Source: DASVDE01 sp036381235 (lineage in GTDB: Bacteria > Actinomycetota > Thermoleophilia > Solirubrobacterales > 70-9). Taken from it: a DNA stretch of 64,000 nt. Positions within the stretch are counted from its first letter, which is position 1; each line of letters starts with the position of its first letter. The notes beneath the pieces are model-generated. The model saw only the letters and a program-made list of their open reading frames with translations, had not been told where the DNA came from and did not search any database. The stretch covers positions 28,330 to 92,329 of the forward strand of contig DASVDE010000012.1 of NCBI GenBank assembly GCA_036381235.1. The letters run 5' to 3'. The translations under genes and the position numbers were made by a program. This document shows positions 51,115-59,318 of this stretch, one piece after another.

Positions 51115-52221
51115 TCAAGTTACTTCGCGCAGTTTCTGGGCCTCGCCCAGCGACTGCAGCTTCTTCAGGCTCTGATTCTCGATCTGGCGGATGCGCTCGC
51201 GGGTGACGTTGAAGGTGCGACCCACCTCGTCCAGCGTGCGCGGGTGCTCGCCGCCGAGGCCGTAGCGCAACTCCAGCACGCGGCGCTCGCGATAGGAGAG
51301 GTTCTCCAGCGCCTCCTTCAGCGCTTCTTTGGTCAGCAGATCCGCGGCACGGTCGAACGGGGATTCCGCCTTCTCGTCGGCGATGAACTGGCCGAACTCG
51401 GACTCCTCCTCGTCACCGACCGGCTTCTCGAGGCTGACCGGGGCCTGCGCGGAGCGCTTGATCGAGTCGACCTCCTCGGGATCGATCCCCGTCACCTCGG
51501 CGATCTCCTCCGGGGTCGGCTCGCGGCCCAGCTCGGTGACCAGCTTGCGCTCGGCACGGCCGATCTTGTTCAGCTTCTCGACGACGTGAACCGGGATACG
51601 GATCGTGCGCGCCTTGTCTGCGAGGGCACGGGCAATCGCCTGGCGGATCCACCAGGTCGCGTAGGTGGAGAACTTGAACCCCTTGCGGTAGTCGAACTTC
51701 TCCGCCGCGCGCACCAGGCCGAGGGTGCCCTCCTGGATCAGGTCGAGGAAGGGAAGACCCTGATTGCGGTAGTTCTTGGCGATCGAGACGACCAGGCGCA
51801 GGTTGGACTCGACCATTTTCTGCTTGGCGTCGAGGTCGCCACGCTCGATCCGCTTCGCGAGGTCGACCTCTTCCTGGGCGGTCAACAGGCGGACTTTGCC
51901 GATGTCCTTGAGGAACAGTTGCAAGGAATCGGTCGTCATATCCGGTTTCAGGTCGAGCGCCTGCTTCTGGCGGCGGCGACCTTTCTTGCCGGTATCGATC
52001 GGGAGCGCGTCGGCGGCGGCTTTCTGCGCCGGGTCCATGTCCTCGACCAGCTCGATTCCCGACTTCTCGAGGTGCCCGTAGAGGTCTTCGACGTCGGACT
52101 CGTCGAGGTCGACCTCCGAGACCGCGGAAGCGATGTCGCCGAAGGTCAGCACGCCGAGCTGCTGCCCGCGGTTGATCAGGCCTTTGACTTCCTCAAGCTC
52201 TTGAAGCTCTGCTACCAGCAT
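51115..52221 (-). CDS. Primary-type sigma70 factor (RpoD/SigA)
   Basis: 368 residues. Region 1.1-like N-terminus (LEEVKGLINRGQQLGVLTFG), then region 1.2 DSLQLFLKDIGKVRLLTAQE, region 2.3-2.4 GLVRAAEKFDYRKGFKFSTYATWWIRQAIARA (split here only for reading), region 3 TIRIPVHVVEKLNKIGRAER, region 4.2 TLDEVGRTFNVTRERIRQIE. All DNA-binding residues expected of group 1 or 2 sigma factors are in place. Its leader carries a strong promoter and an intrinsic terminator, so expression may be attenuated. It is the first gene before the pilus cluster. Confidence 0.94.
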   Translation of the reverse strand: MLVAELQELEEVKGLINRGQQLGVLTFGDIASAVSEVDLDESDVEDLYGHLEKSGIELVEDMDPAQKAAADALPIDTGKKGRRRQKQALDLKPDMTTDSLQLFLKDIGKVRLLTAQEEVDLAKRIERGDLDAKQKMVESNLRLVVSIAKNYRNQGLPFLDLIQEGTLGLVRAAEKFDYRKGFKFSTYATWWIRQAIARALADKARTIRIPVHVVEKLNKIGRAERKLVTELGREPTPEEIAEVTGIDPEEVDSIKRSAQAPVSLEKPVGDEEESEFGQFIADEKAESPFDRAADLLTKEALKEALENLSYRERRVLELRYGLGGEHPRTLDEVGRTFNVTRERIRQIENQSLKKLQSLGEAQKLREVT

Positions 52222-52291
52222 CCGTCTCTACTCGTTCCCTTGCGTTAGGTGGTTTAGTCCTGCCCATGAAATGCCGCCGCGGGCAAAAAGT

Positions 52292-52378
52292 CTCGAAAAA
52301 GCGGACCAGCGACCTGGTCCGCGAAGTAACGGGGCACTGCGACGGCGCTTTTACGGGCGCTCAAGTCCTCAAACGTCT
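52292..52378 (-). ncRNA. Leader RNA or small RNA ending in an intrinsic terminator, upstream of the sigma factor gene
   Basis: From a predicted start near 52378 the minus strand runs about 60 nt to a perfect 9-bp stem GCGGACCAG / CTGGTCCGC with a 4-nt loop (52301-52322), followed by UUUUU and a second U-run (UUUUU six bases further). In GC-rich DNA this is a strong intrinsic terminator placed 75 nt before the sigma factor start codon. It can be a stand-alone RNA of about 85 nt or an attenuator for the sigma gene. No known riboswitch family is recognised. Confidence 0.55.
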
Positions 52379-52384
52379 GTTCGC

Positions 52385-52413
52385 ATGGTAGTCGCTTCAG
52401 TTTGTGAAGTCAA
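52385..52413 (-). promoter_or_regulatory. Promoter of the sigma factor leader with overlapping palindrome
   Basis: TTGACT (52413-52408), spacer of 17 bp, TACCAT (52390-52385) on the minus strand is close to the sigma70 consensus. CTTCA-GTTTG-TGAAG (52395-52409) lies in the spacer and resembles GCTTCA-N5-TGAAGC at the second HxlR gene. The divergent yihY ATG is only 7 bp from the -35 box. Confidence 0.55.
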
Positions 52414-52419
52414 GATTTG

Positions 52420-53304
52420 ATGGCCAATTCCCCGCGACATCCACGCCCATGGCTGCGTGCCTTCTGGAATCGCGCCTATCAAGAGAACGTCACCGGTCTC
52501 TCGGCGATGGTCGCCTACAACCTGATGCTGGCGGTCTTCCCCTTTGCCCTGCTGGTGCTCTTCATATTCGGTCAGGTGCTGAAACTCAACGGCGTCGAGG
52601 GGAGCGTGCTCGACGACCTGCAACGCCTTTTCCCCAACGTCGAACAGGGCACGCTGACCGACGCGCTGAACAGGATCGAGGAGAACTCGACGACGATCGG
52701 CATCGCCGCTTTCTTCGGCTCGCTGTGGATCGGCGCGTCCTTCTGGGGAGCGATGGACACTGCCTTCTGCCGCATCTATCACGTCGAGTGCCGCGGCTGG
52801 GTCGAGCAGAAGCGCTTCTCTTTCGCGATGTTGGTCGTCGTTCTGCTGTTCATCGCTGCCAGCATCTTCATGCCGGCGATCGAGGGGGCACTCGTCTCGA
52901 GCACCGACAAGCTGCCGCTGGGCCTCTCCAACTACAAGGCGATCGACACCGTGCTGCTGCTCTCCGCGGCCCTCTTCGTCACCTTCCTGATCTGCTGCGT
53001 GATCTTCTGGGCGGTGCCGAAAGGCCATATGCCATGGCGGGACGTCTGGCCGGGCGCGGCCTTCGTCACCGTCGGCGCCGGCCTCGCCAACTGGCTCTTC
53101 CCGATCTACCTCTCCAACGTGTCGAGCCTCTCGCAGCTCGGGTCCACCGTCGGCTTCATCCTCATCGCCCTGCTCTGGTTTTACGTGCTCAGCCTGGCGT
53201 TGCTGGCCGGGGCGGTGATCAACTCGCTGCGCCACGAGCTGCACGACACCGGTGAATTTCCCTATTCAGCGGCCACAAAGCCCGAGCCGTGCCGGGACTG
53301 CTGA
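52420..53304 (+). CDS. YihY/BrkB-family inner-membrane protein
   Basis: 294 residues, six membrane helices. The N-terminal ENVTGLSAMVAYNLMLAVFP is the family block; SLWIGASFWGAMDTAFCRIY and the C-terminal QLGSTVGFILIALLWFYVLS are likewise typical. Once called RNase BN, the family has no confirmed enzyme activity and is probably a transporter or lipid-related. The start is ATG 52420; the TTG three bases earlier is less likely. Divergent from the sigma factor leader. Confidence 0.9.
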   Translation: MANSPRHPRPWLRAFWNRAYQENVTGLSAMVAYNLMLAVFPFALLVLFIFGQVLKLNGVEGSVLDDLQRLFPNVEQGTLTDALNRIEENSTTIGIAAFFGSLWIGASFWGAMDTAFCRIYHVECRGWVEQKRFSFAMLVVVLLFIAASIFMPAIEGALVSSTDKLPLGLSNYKAIDTVLLLSAALFVTFLICCVIFWAVPKGHMPWRDVWPGAAFVTVGAGLANWLFPIYLSNVSSLSQLGSTVGFILIALLWFYVLSLALLAGAVINSLRHELHDTGEFPYSAATKPEPCRDC

Positions 53305-53307
53305 CGC

Positions 53308-54321
53308 TCAGCCATACCTTTCGCCGGTGATCTCGCGCAGCTTCGCCCGATCGTGGGTCGCCTGGACGCGGCGGACCGTGCCGGAGCGCGAGCGCATGAC
53401 CAGCGACTCGGTGGTGGCGCCTTTGCCCCGGTAGCGGACGCCCTGTAGGACGTCGCCGTCGGTGACGCCGGTGGCGGAGAAGAAGACGTCCTCGCCGGAG
53501 CAGAGGTCATTGGCGGTGAGGACTCGGTCGAGGTCGTAGCCGCCGTCGAGGGCGGCTTGGCGCTCCTCGTCGTTGCGGGGCCAGAGGCGGCCGATCAGCT
53601 GGCCGCCCATCGACTTCAGCGCGGCGGCGGAGATGACGCCTTCCGGCGTGCCGCCGATCCCCCAGAGCAGGTCGACCGGAGAGCGATCGCTGACCGCGAG
53701 CAGCGCGGCGGAGACGTCGCCGTCGGTGATCAGGCGGATGCGGGCCCCGGCCTCGCGGACCTCCTTCATCGCCTCCTGATGGCGGTCGCGGTCGAGCATG
53801 ACGACAGTGACGTCGCCAATCGAGCTGCCCTTGCGCTCGGCGATCAGCTTCAGCGTCTCGGGCAGGGGCCGGTCGAGGTCGAGCAGGTCGGCGATCTCCT
53901 CGGCACCGGCCATCTTCTCCATGTAGACGCAGGGGCCCGGATCGAACATCGTGCCGCGCTCGGCAAGGGCGATCACCGCGAGCGCGCTGGGCATACCGAG
54001 CGCGCAGAGGCGGGTCCCCTCCAGCGGGTCGACGGCGATGTCCACGACCGGCGGGCTGTGATCGCCGATCATCTCGCCGTTGTAGAGCATCGGTGCCTCG
54101 TCCTTCTCCCCCTCGCCGATCACGACGACGCCGTCCATCGGCACCGAATCGAGGACGAAGCGCATCGCGTCGACGGCGGCCTGGTCGGCTGCGATCTTGT
54201 CGCCGCGCCCGACCCAGCGGGCAGCGGCCAGCGCCGCAGCCTCGGTGACGCGCACCAGCTCCAGCGCCAGGTTGCGATCGGGTTTGTTCCCCGAGCGGAC
54301 GTCCTGAGAGATAACCCCCAT
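53308..54321 (-). CDS. glpX: Class II fructose-1,6-bisphosphatase
   Basis: 337 residues. Conserved blocks: ALAAARWVGRGDKIAADQAA, VIGEGEKDEAPMLYNGE (metal site), DIAVDPLEGTRLCALGMPSA (DPxEGT), and IGGTPEGVISAAALKSMGGQ. It dephosphorylates fructose-1,6-bisphosphate in gluconeogenesis, needed for growth on fatty acids, which fits the acyl-CoA genes here. Three bases separate its stop from that of convergent yihY. It is divergent from the LLM oxidoreductase across about 26 bp. Confidence 0.96.
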   Translation of the reverse strand: MGVISQDVRSGNKPDRNLALELVRVTEAAALAAARWVGRGDKIAADQAAVDAMRFVLDSVPMDGVVVIGEGEKDEAPMLYNGEMIGDHSPPVVDIAVDPLEGTRLCALGMPSALAVIALAERGTMFDPGPCVYMEKMAGAEEIADLLDLDRPLPETLKLIAERKGSSIGDVTVVMLDRDRHQEAMKEVREAGARIRLITDGDVSAALLAVSDRSPVDLLWGIGGTPEGVISAAALKSMGGQLIGRLWPRNDEERQAALDGGYDLDRVLTANDLCSGEDVFFSATGVTDGDVLQGVRYRGKGATTESLVMRSRSGTVRRVQATHDRAKLREITGERYG

Positions 54322-54347
54322 CGGCCGGGAGGCTATAGGGTCGCTTC

Positions 54348-55283
54348 GTGCCTATGAGGTGGGGACTGACGCTGCCGCTTCCGGGCGTTTCGCTTGCCGA
54401 CCACGAGCAGCTCGTGAAGCGGGCGGAGGCGGTCGGATACACGGACATCTGGAGCGGGGAGACGAATGGGCCCGACGGCTTCACGCCGCTGGCGCTGAGT
54501 GCCGCCTGGACCGAGCGGGCTCGGCTTGGGACCGGGATCGTCGGCGTCTTTCAGCGCGGTCCGGCACTGCTGGCGCAGGAGGCCGCCGCGCTCGCCGACG
54601 CCTCGCGGGGGCGCTTCGTGCTCGGCATCGGATCCTCCTCGGACCGGATCGTCGAGGGCTGGAACGAGATTCCCTTCGAGCGCCCGCTGAGCAAGGTCCG
54701 CGACACACTCGAGTTCCTGCGCACAGCGCTCGACGGCGAGCGGACGGCGACCGGCTTCAAGCTTGAGACGGCGCCCGCCGAGCGGGTGGCGATCGTGTTG
54801 GCGGCGCTGCGCGGCAAGATGCTGGAGCTGGCGGTGGAGCGCGGCGATGGCGCCTTCACCAACTTCCTGCCGCTGGGCGGGCTACCGAAGGTGACGGCGC
54901 AGCTGGAGGGGGCGCCGGAGGGCTTCGAGCTGCTCTGCCGCTTCTTCTGTCTGCCGGGCGAGCGCGAGCAGGTCGAGCCCCTGGCACGCTTCATGTTCTC
55001 CTCCTACATAACGGTCCCGGTCTACGCCGCCTTCTACCGCTGGCTCGGCTACGGCGATGAGATCGACGCGATGATCGCCGCCTGGGAGTCCGGCGATCGC
55101 CAGGGTGCCGCGGCAGCCGCGCCCTGGAGCCTGATCGAGGAGATGTTCATCTTCGGCGACCCGGAGCAGATGAAGGAGCGAATCGCCGCCTTCGTCGAGG
55201 GGGGCATCACCCTGCCGATCCTCACCCCGATCACCACGCCGGACAAACTCGCCGAGACGATCGAGGCGCTGGCGCCCAATTGA
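54348..55283 (+). CDS. LLM-class F420-dependent oxidoreductase-like protein
   Basis: 311 residues from GTG 54348 (ATG 54354 also possible). A TATAGG -10 box 8 nt upstream suggests a leaderless mRNA. Family features: RWGLTLPLPGVSLADHEQLV, GFTPLALSAAWTERARLGTG, and QEAAALADASRGRFVLGIGS, the luciferase-like barrel with F420 pocket. The C-terminal region has ITLPILTPITTPDKLAET. Such proteins reduce or oxidise diverse substrates with F420; substrate unknown. Confidence 0.88.
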   Translation: MPMRWGLTLPLPGVSLADHEQLVKRAEAVGYTDIWSGETNGPDGFTPLALSAAWTERARLGTGIVGVFQRGPALLAQEAAALADASRGRFVLGIGSSSDRIVEGWNEIPFERPLSKVRDTLEFLRTALDGERTATGFKLETAPAERVAIVLAALRGKMLELAVERGDGAFTNFLPLGGLPKVTAQLEGAPEGFELLCRFFCLPGEREQVEPLARFMFSSYITVPVYAAFYRWLGYGDEIDAMIAAWESGDRQGAAAAAPWSLIEEMFIFGDPEQMKERIAAFVEGGITLPILTPITTPDKLAETIEALAPN

Positions 55284-55295
55284 TGTTTCGTCGGG

Positions 55296-55877
55296 TTACG
55301 CGGCGGCCGTCTGCTGCGGCGCAGCCTCCGGATTCGGCACCGCACAGACCTTGCCTTCGCTGAAGCCGGCGGCGCCGAAGCCGAGGGCGACGTTGGCACG
55401 AGCACGGGTGTTCTCCCAGGCGATCAGGTGGACCAATTCCAGCGCCCCCTTGGAGCCCAAGCGCTCGCCGACCCGCCTCATCAGCTGGTCGTCGACCCCG
55501 CCGGGGGTGCGGCTCATGCCGGTGGCGAGATCGATCACGAGGAGCTCATCCTCATTGAAGAGGCCCGACCCGTGCGCGTCATGGAGGGCGAGGAGCTGCT
55601 CGTCGGAGAGTCCGGAGCGGCGCGCGTACTCGGAGCCGATGTCGATGCAGAACTCGCAACCGACGATCGTCGCCGCCCTCAGCACCGCCAGCTCGGCGAG
55701 TGGCTTTGGAACGTGCCGGCAGCGTTCGAAGGCACGATTGGCCCGCAGGAAGTCGAACATCAGCCGCGGGTGAAGCGCGTAGACGCCGGATGACTCCAGC
55801 TCCCGTCCGTAATTGATGCGGCCGCCGCGGGCGACGATACGGGCGAAGACTCCCCTGCGTGGCTCGATTCTTTGCAT
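55296..55877 (-). CDS. Carboxymuconolactone decarboxylase / AhpD-like protein
   Basis: 193 residues from ATG 55877, preceded by GGGGG and AGGA. The AhpD-like core is LAVLRAATIVGCEFCIDIGS with the CxxC redox pair and downstream histidine in ALHDAHGSG; HLIAWENTRARANVALGF matches the family's terminal helix. It may reduce peroxides or act on a gamma-carboxymuconolactone analogue. It faces the MocR gene across tandem repeats and is the likely target of that regulator. Confidence 0.88.
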   Translation of the reverse strand: MQRIEPRRGVFARIVARGGRINYGRELESSGVYALHPRLMFDFLRANRAFERCRHVPKPLAELAVLRAATIVGCEFCIDIGSEYARRSGLSDEQLLALHDAHGSGLFNEDELLVIDLATGMSRTPGGVDDQLMRRVGERLGSKGALELVHLIAWENTRARANVALGFGAAGFSEGKVCAVPNPEAAPQQTAAA

Positions 55878-55933
55878 TCCTGGCCCCCTTTCGAGATCGA
55901 AGCAGCACGCTATCCGAATGTGGCACCACGATA

Positions 55934-55967
55934 GGGTCCAATTCAGTGGTGAATATGGGGTCCAATT
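55934..55967. promoter_or_regulatory. Direct-repeat boxes at the MocR gene start
   Basis: GGGTCCAATT occurs at 55934-55943 and again at 55958-55967, each followed by GTGGT within 4 bases; start-to-start spacing is 24 bp. MocR/PdxR regulators typically bind direct repeats. The second copy overlaps the first MocR codons, and the region lies between the divergent AhpD-like gene and mocR. Confidence 0.55.
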
Positions 55968-57385
55968 TGTGGTCGTCGTCGGCTTCCCCGGAGCTGCTGC
56001 TGCCGAGCTGGAACCCCGGACAGCCGCGGCGGGCGCAGCTGGAGACCGGGTTGCGCGAGGCGATCCGCGCCGGGCGCCTGCGCCCCGGCGCCCGCCTCCC
56101 ATCGTCGCGAGCGCTGGCGGAACAGCTCGGCGTCTCGCGCCGGCTCGTCGTCGAGGCCTACGAGCAGCTCGGCACCGAGGGCTACGTCGTCGCCCGACGC
56201 GGATCCGGCACCAGCGTCGCGCCGCACGCTCTCGAACCGGAACTTGCCGGCGGCGCGGATGCTCCCGAGCCGGTGCCGGCCCCGGCGCCGGGCATCGACC
56301 TCTTCCCCGGCGCCCCCGACCTCTCGCTGTTCCCGCGCCGAACTTGGGAGAGAGCCTTGCGGCGCGCGCTCGCGGAGCTTCCCGACCAGCGCCTCAACTA
56401 CGGCGAGCTCGCCGGCACAACCGAGTTGCGGATGGCCCTTGCCGAGCACCTCGGCCGCGTCCGCGCAGCCGCCGCGACGCCTGAGCGAGTCCTCGTCACC
56501 GCCGGCTATCAACAGGCGCTGCGGATCTTCTGCCAACTGCTGCGGGCGCGGGGCGCTCATCGCGTCGCGGTCGAGGACCCCGGCTATCCGGTCACGGGCT
56601 GGACGATCGAGTCCGAGCGGCTCGAGGTTGTGCCTGTGCCGATCGACGACGGGGGCATCGACGTCGACGCACTCCTCGCAGTCGAGCCCGACGCCGCAGT
56701 CGTCACCCCCGCCCACTCCTTGCCCCTGGGAGCGGTGATGGAGCCCGCGCGCCGGCGCCGTCTCGTCGCCTGGGCCCGCGAGCGGGACGCCCTGATCCTC
56801 GAGGACGACTACGACGCCGAGCTGCGTTACGACCGCGGCCCAGCCGGGGCGCTGCAGGGACTCGCGCCCGACGTCGTCGTCCTGGCTGGAACCGTCTCCA
56901 AGACCCTGGCGCCGGCGCTGCGGATCGGCTGGATGCTCCTGCCCGCCGAGCTCCTGTCGATCGCGGTCACGGCCAGGGCCGGGGCGGACGGCGGTGGGCG
57001 GCGGATCGAGGAGCGGGCGCTCGCGGAGCTGATCGCGAGCGGCGGATTCGACCGCCATGTGCGCGCCGCCCGTCAGCGTTACCGGAACAAGCGCGCCGTC
57101 CTTCTCGACGCGATCGAAGCCTCATTGCCGGGTGCCGGCGTTCGCGGCGTGGCCGCCGGCCTGCACGCGGTTCTGGAGCTGCCCGCTGGCGTCGACGAGG
57201 ATCCGGTCGTAGCCGCCGCAGCCGCCGGCGGAGTCCGGGTCCACGGCCTCGGCACCTTCACTCGCGCCCATCGTCAGCCACCGGGCCTGGTGCTCGGCTA
57301 CGGGCTTCCGAGCGAACGAGAGCTGCGAGAGGCGGTGGCGACGATCGCCGCCGCAGTGAACGACTCCGCAGCGAGGGGCTCCTAG
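55955..57385 (+). CDS. MocR-family GntR/aminotransferase-fusion regulator
   Basis: 476 residues from ATG 55955 (GTG 55946 or 55949 possible). Residues 20-90 are a GntR winged helix (ARLPSSRALAEQLGVSRRLV, GYVVARRGSGTSV). Residues 115-470 are a fold-type I aminotransferase domain, with PLP lysine in VLAGTVSKTLAPALRIGW and LILEDDYDAELRYDR. PLP binding makes these effectors-sensing regulators, as in PdxR and GabR. No pdxST or gab genes are adjacent; the divergent AhpD-like gene is the best candidate target. Confidence 0.92.
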   Translation: MGSNLWSSSASPELLLPSWNPGQPRRAQLETGLREAIRAGRLRPGARLPSSRALAEQLGVSRRLVVEAYEQLGTEGYVVARRGSGTSVAPHALEPELAGGADAPEPVPAPAPGIDLFPGAPDLSLFPRRTWERALRRALAELPDQRLNYGELAGTTELRMALAEHLGRVRAAAATPERVLVTAGYQQALRIFCQLLRARGAHRVAVEDPGYPVTGWTIESERLEVVPVPIDDGGIDVDALLAVEPDAAVVTPAHSLPLGAVMEPARRRRLVAWARERDALILEDDYDAELRYDRGPAGALQGLAPDVVVLAGTVSKTLAPALRIGWMLLPAELLSIAVTARAGADGGGRRIEERALAELIASGGFDRHVRAARQRYRNKRAVLLDAIEASLPGAGVRGVAAGLHAVLELPAGVDEDPVVAAAAAGGVRVHGLGTFTRAHRQPPGLVLGYGLPSERELREAVATIAAAVNDSAARGS

Positions 57386-57410
57386 GGATCGTGCGGATAC
57401 AGTCGCGGGA

Positions 57411-58355
57411 GTGCTCTATTTCAGCCACCCGGACTGCCTCGCACACGATCCCGCCGGGCCAATGCCGGGTCACCCCGAGGCGCCCGAGCGGTTGCGGGCG
57501 ATCGAGTCGCGGCTGGCCGGCGAGGACTGGCTCGGGTCGAAGCGATGCGAGGCGCCCGCCGCCACCGAGGCCCAACTGAGGCTGATCCATTCGGCCGATC
57601 ATGTGGAGCGCATCCGCCGGCTCGCCGCCGCGGGAGGCGGTGCGATCGACGCCGACACCTACGTCGTCGAAGCGTCCTTCGAAGCGGCCCTGCGTGCTGC
57701 CGGAGGCGCGTGCGAGATGACGAGGGCCCTGCTGGCCGGTGAGGATGAGGCCGGCTTCTGCGCGATGCGCCCACCGGGCCACCACGCCGAGCCCGGCCGC
57801 GCGATGGGCTTCTGTCTCTTCAACAACGTGGCGATTGCCGCCGAGCTGGCGATCCGCGAGCTGGGAGCGGAGCGCGTTTTCATCCTCGACTGGGACGTCC
57901 ACCATGGCAACGGCACGGCGGAGGCATTCCGGCGGCGCAGCGACGTCCTCTACGCCAGCCTCCACCAGGCGGGCATCTTTCCCGGCACCGGGGCGGTGGA
58001 GGACACTGGCTCCGGCGCGGGCGAGGGATACACGCTCAACAGGCCGATGCTGGCCGGCTCGGGCGAAGCGCAATGGGCCGCGGCCTTGGAGGAGGAGATC
58101 CTGCCGGCCGCCACTCGTTTCGAGCCCGACCTGGTCCTGATCTCAGCCGGGTTCGATGCGCACCGCGACGACCCGCTCGCCGGTTGCATGCTCGAAGCGG
58201 AGTCATTCGGGAGGATGGCGACAGCGGTGCGGGAGTCGGCCGCAGGCTTCGGCGCACCGGTCGGGGCGATGCTGGAGGGCGGCTATGACACCGCCGCGCT
58301 GGCCGAATCGGTGCGGGCGATGCTGGTCGCCCTAAGCGGGAGCGGCGAGGCTTAG
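57411..58355 (+). CDS. Histone deacetylase-family (AcuC/acetylpolyamine hydrolase-like) amidohydrolase
   Basis: 314 residues from a GTG that lies 7 nt after a TACAGT -10 box (leaderless). Zinc and catalytic motifs: MRPPGHHAEPGRAMGFCLFN (tandem histidines), VFILDWDVHHGNGTAEAF (metal aspartate and histidine), LVLISAGFDAHRDDPL and EGGYDTAAL. It should deacetylate lysines or small amines in the cytosol. Its 3' end overlaps that of convergent egtD by 24 bp. Confidence 0.93.
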   Translation: MLYFSHPDCLAHDPAGPMPGHPEAPERLRAIESRLAGEDWLGSKRCEAPAATEAQLRLIHSADHVERIRRLAAAGGGAIDADTYVVEASFEAALRAAGGACEMTRALLAGEDEAGFCAMRPPGHHAEPGRAMGFCLFNNVAIAAELAIRELGAERVFILDWDVHHGNGTAEAFRRRSDVLYASLHQAGIFPGTGAVEDTGSGAGEGYTLNRPMLAGSGEAQWAAALEEEILPAATRFEPDLVLISAGFDAHRDDPLAGCMLEAESFGRMATAVRESAAGFGAPVGAMLEGGYDTAALAESVRAMLVALSGSGEA

Positions 58356-59318
58356 CGCGTAGTCGGCGGCCGGATCGGTGAACCAGCCACTCAGCTCCAG
58401 ACCCGCTTCCGCGTAGATGCCTTCGAGGCGCTCGCGGGTGAACTTCGCGGAGATCTCGGTGCGCATCTCTTCGCCGGCGGCGAACTCGATCGTCAGGTCG
58501 AGGCCGTCGAGGCGGATCGTCTGGTCGACGAGTGAGCGGAGGCGGATGTCCATCCTCGCCTCCTCCCCGTCGTAGCGGGCGACATGCTCGAAGGCGTCGA
58601 GGTCGAAGTCAGCGCCCAACTCGCGGTTGAGGACCGTCAGCACGTTTTTGTTGAACTCCGCCGTGACACCCTGGGAGTCGTCGTAGGCCGCTTCGAGGCG
58701 GGCCGGCTCCTTGACCAGGTCGGTTCCGAGCAGGATCCGATCTTCAGGCCCGAGCAGTGCCGCCAAACGGGTGAGGAAATCGCGACGGGCGTCCGGGTAG
58801 AGATTGCCGATCGTGCCGCCGAGGAACGCGACCAGCCTCCCGCCTCCCCCATTGGGAATTCGCTCCAGGTCGTGTTCGAAATCGCAGACGAGCCCGCGGA
58901 TGGCCAAGCCCGGGTACTCCTCGACCAGGCGCTGCGCCGTCTCGTGGGTGATCTCCTCGGAGATGTCGACCGGGACATAGGTGCGCAGGCACTCGGCCGT
59001 CCTCATCGCGTCCAGCAGGTGACGGGTCTTGGCCGCCGACCCGGAGCCCAGCTCGACCAGGGTCCCCGGCTCGCCGGCCGCCGCCACGATCTCGGTGGAG
59101 CGATCGGCGAGGATCGCCCGCTCCGCCCGGGTCGGGTAGTACTCGGGCAGCTCGGTGATACGCTCGAACAGCTGGGAGCCAAGCTCGTCGTAGAAGTACT
59201 TCGGCGCCAACTCCTTGCGGTCCATCAGGAGGCCGAGGCGAACCTCGCGAGCCATCGTCGAGCCGCCGTTGCCGGCCGGGCGAATCTCGATCTCGATCTG
59301 TGGCTCGGTGGTGGTCAT
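58332..59318 (-). CDS. egtD: L-histidine N-alpha-methyltransferase (EgtD)
   Basis: 328 residues from ATG 59318. ELPEYYPTRAERAIL, the SAM motif LVELGSGSAAKTRHLLDAM and VAFLGGTIGNLYPDARRDFL are characteristic of EgtD. It trimethylates histidine to hercynine, the first step of ergothioneine synthesis. A 4-bp overlap couples it to egtB upstream. The N-terminal residues (EIEIRPAGNGGSTMAREVRL) are slightly diverged but full length. Confidence 0.95.
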   Translation of the reverse strand: MTTTEPQIEIEIRPAGNGGSTMAREVRLGLLMDRKELAPKYFYDELGSQLFERITELPEYYPTRAERAILADRSTEIVAAAGEPGTLVELGSGSAAKTRHLLDAMRTAECLRTYVPVDISEEITHETAQRLVEEYPGLAIRGLVCDFEHDLERIPNGGGGRLVAFLGGTIGNLYPDARRDFLTRLAALLGPEDRILLGTDLVKEPARLEAAYDDSQGVTAEFNKNVLTVLNRELGADFDLDAFEHVARYDGEEARMDIRLRSLVDQTIRLDGLDLTIEFAAGEEMRTEISAKFTRERLEGIYAEAGLELSGWFTDPAADYALSLAAPA

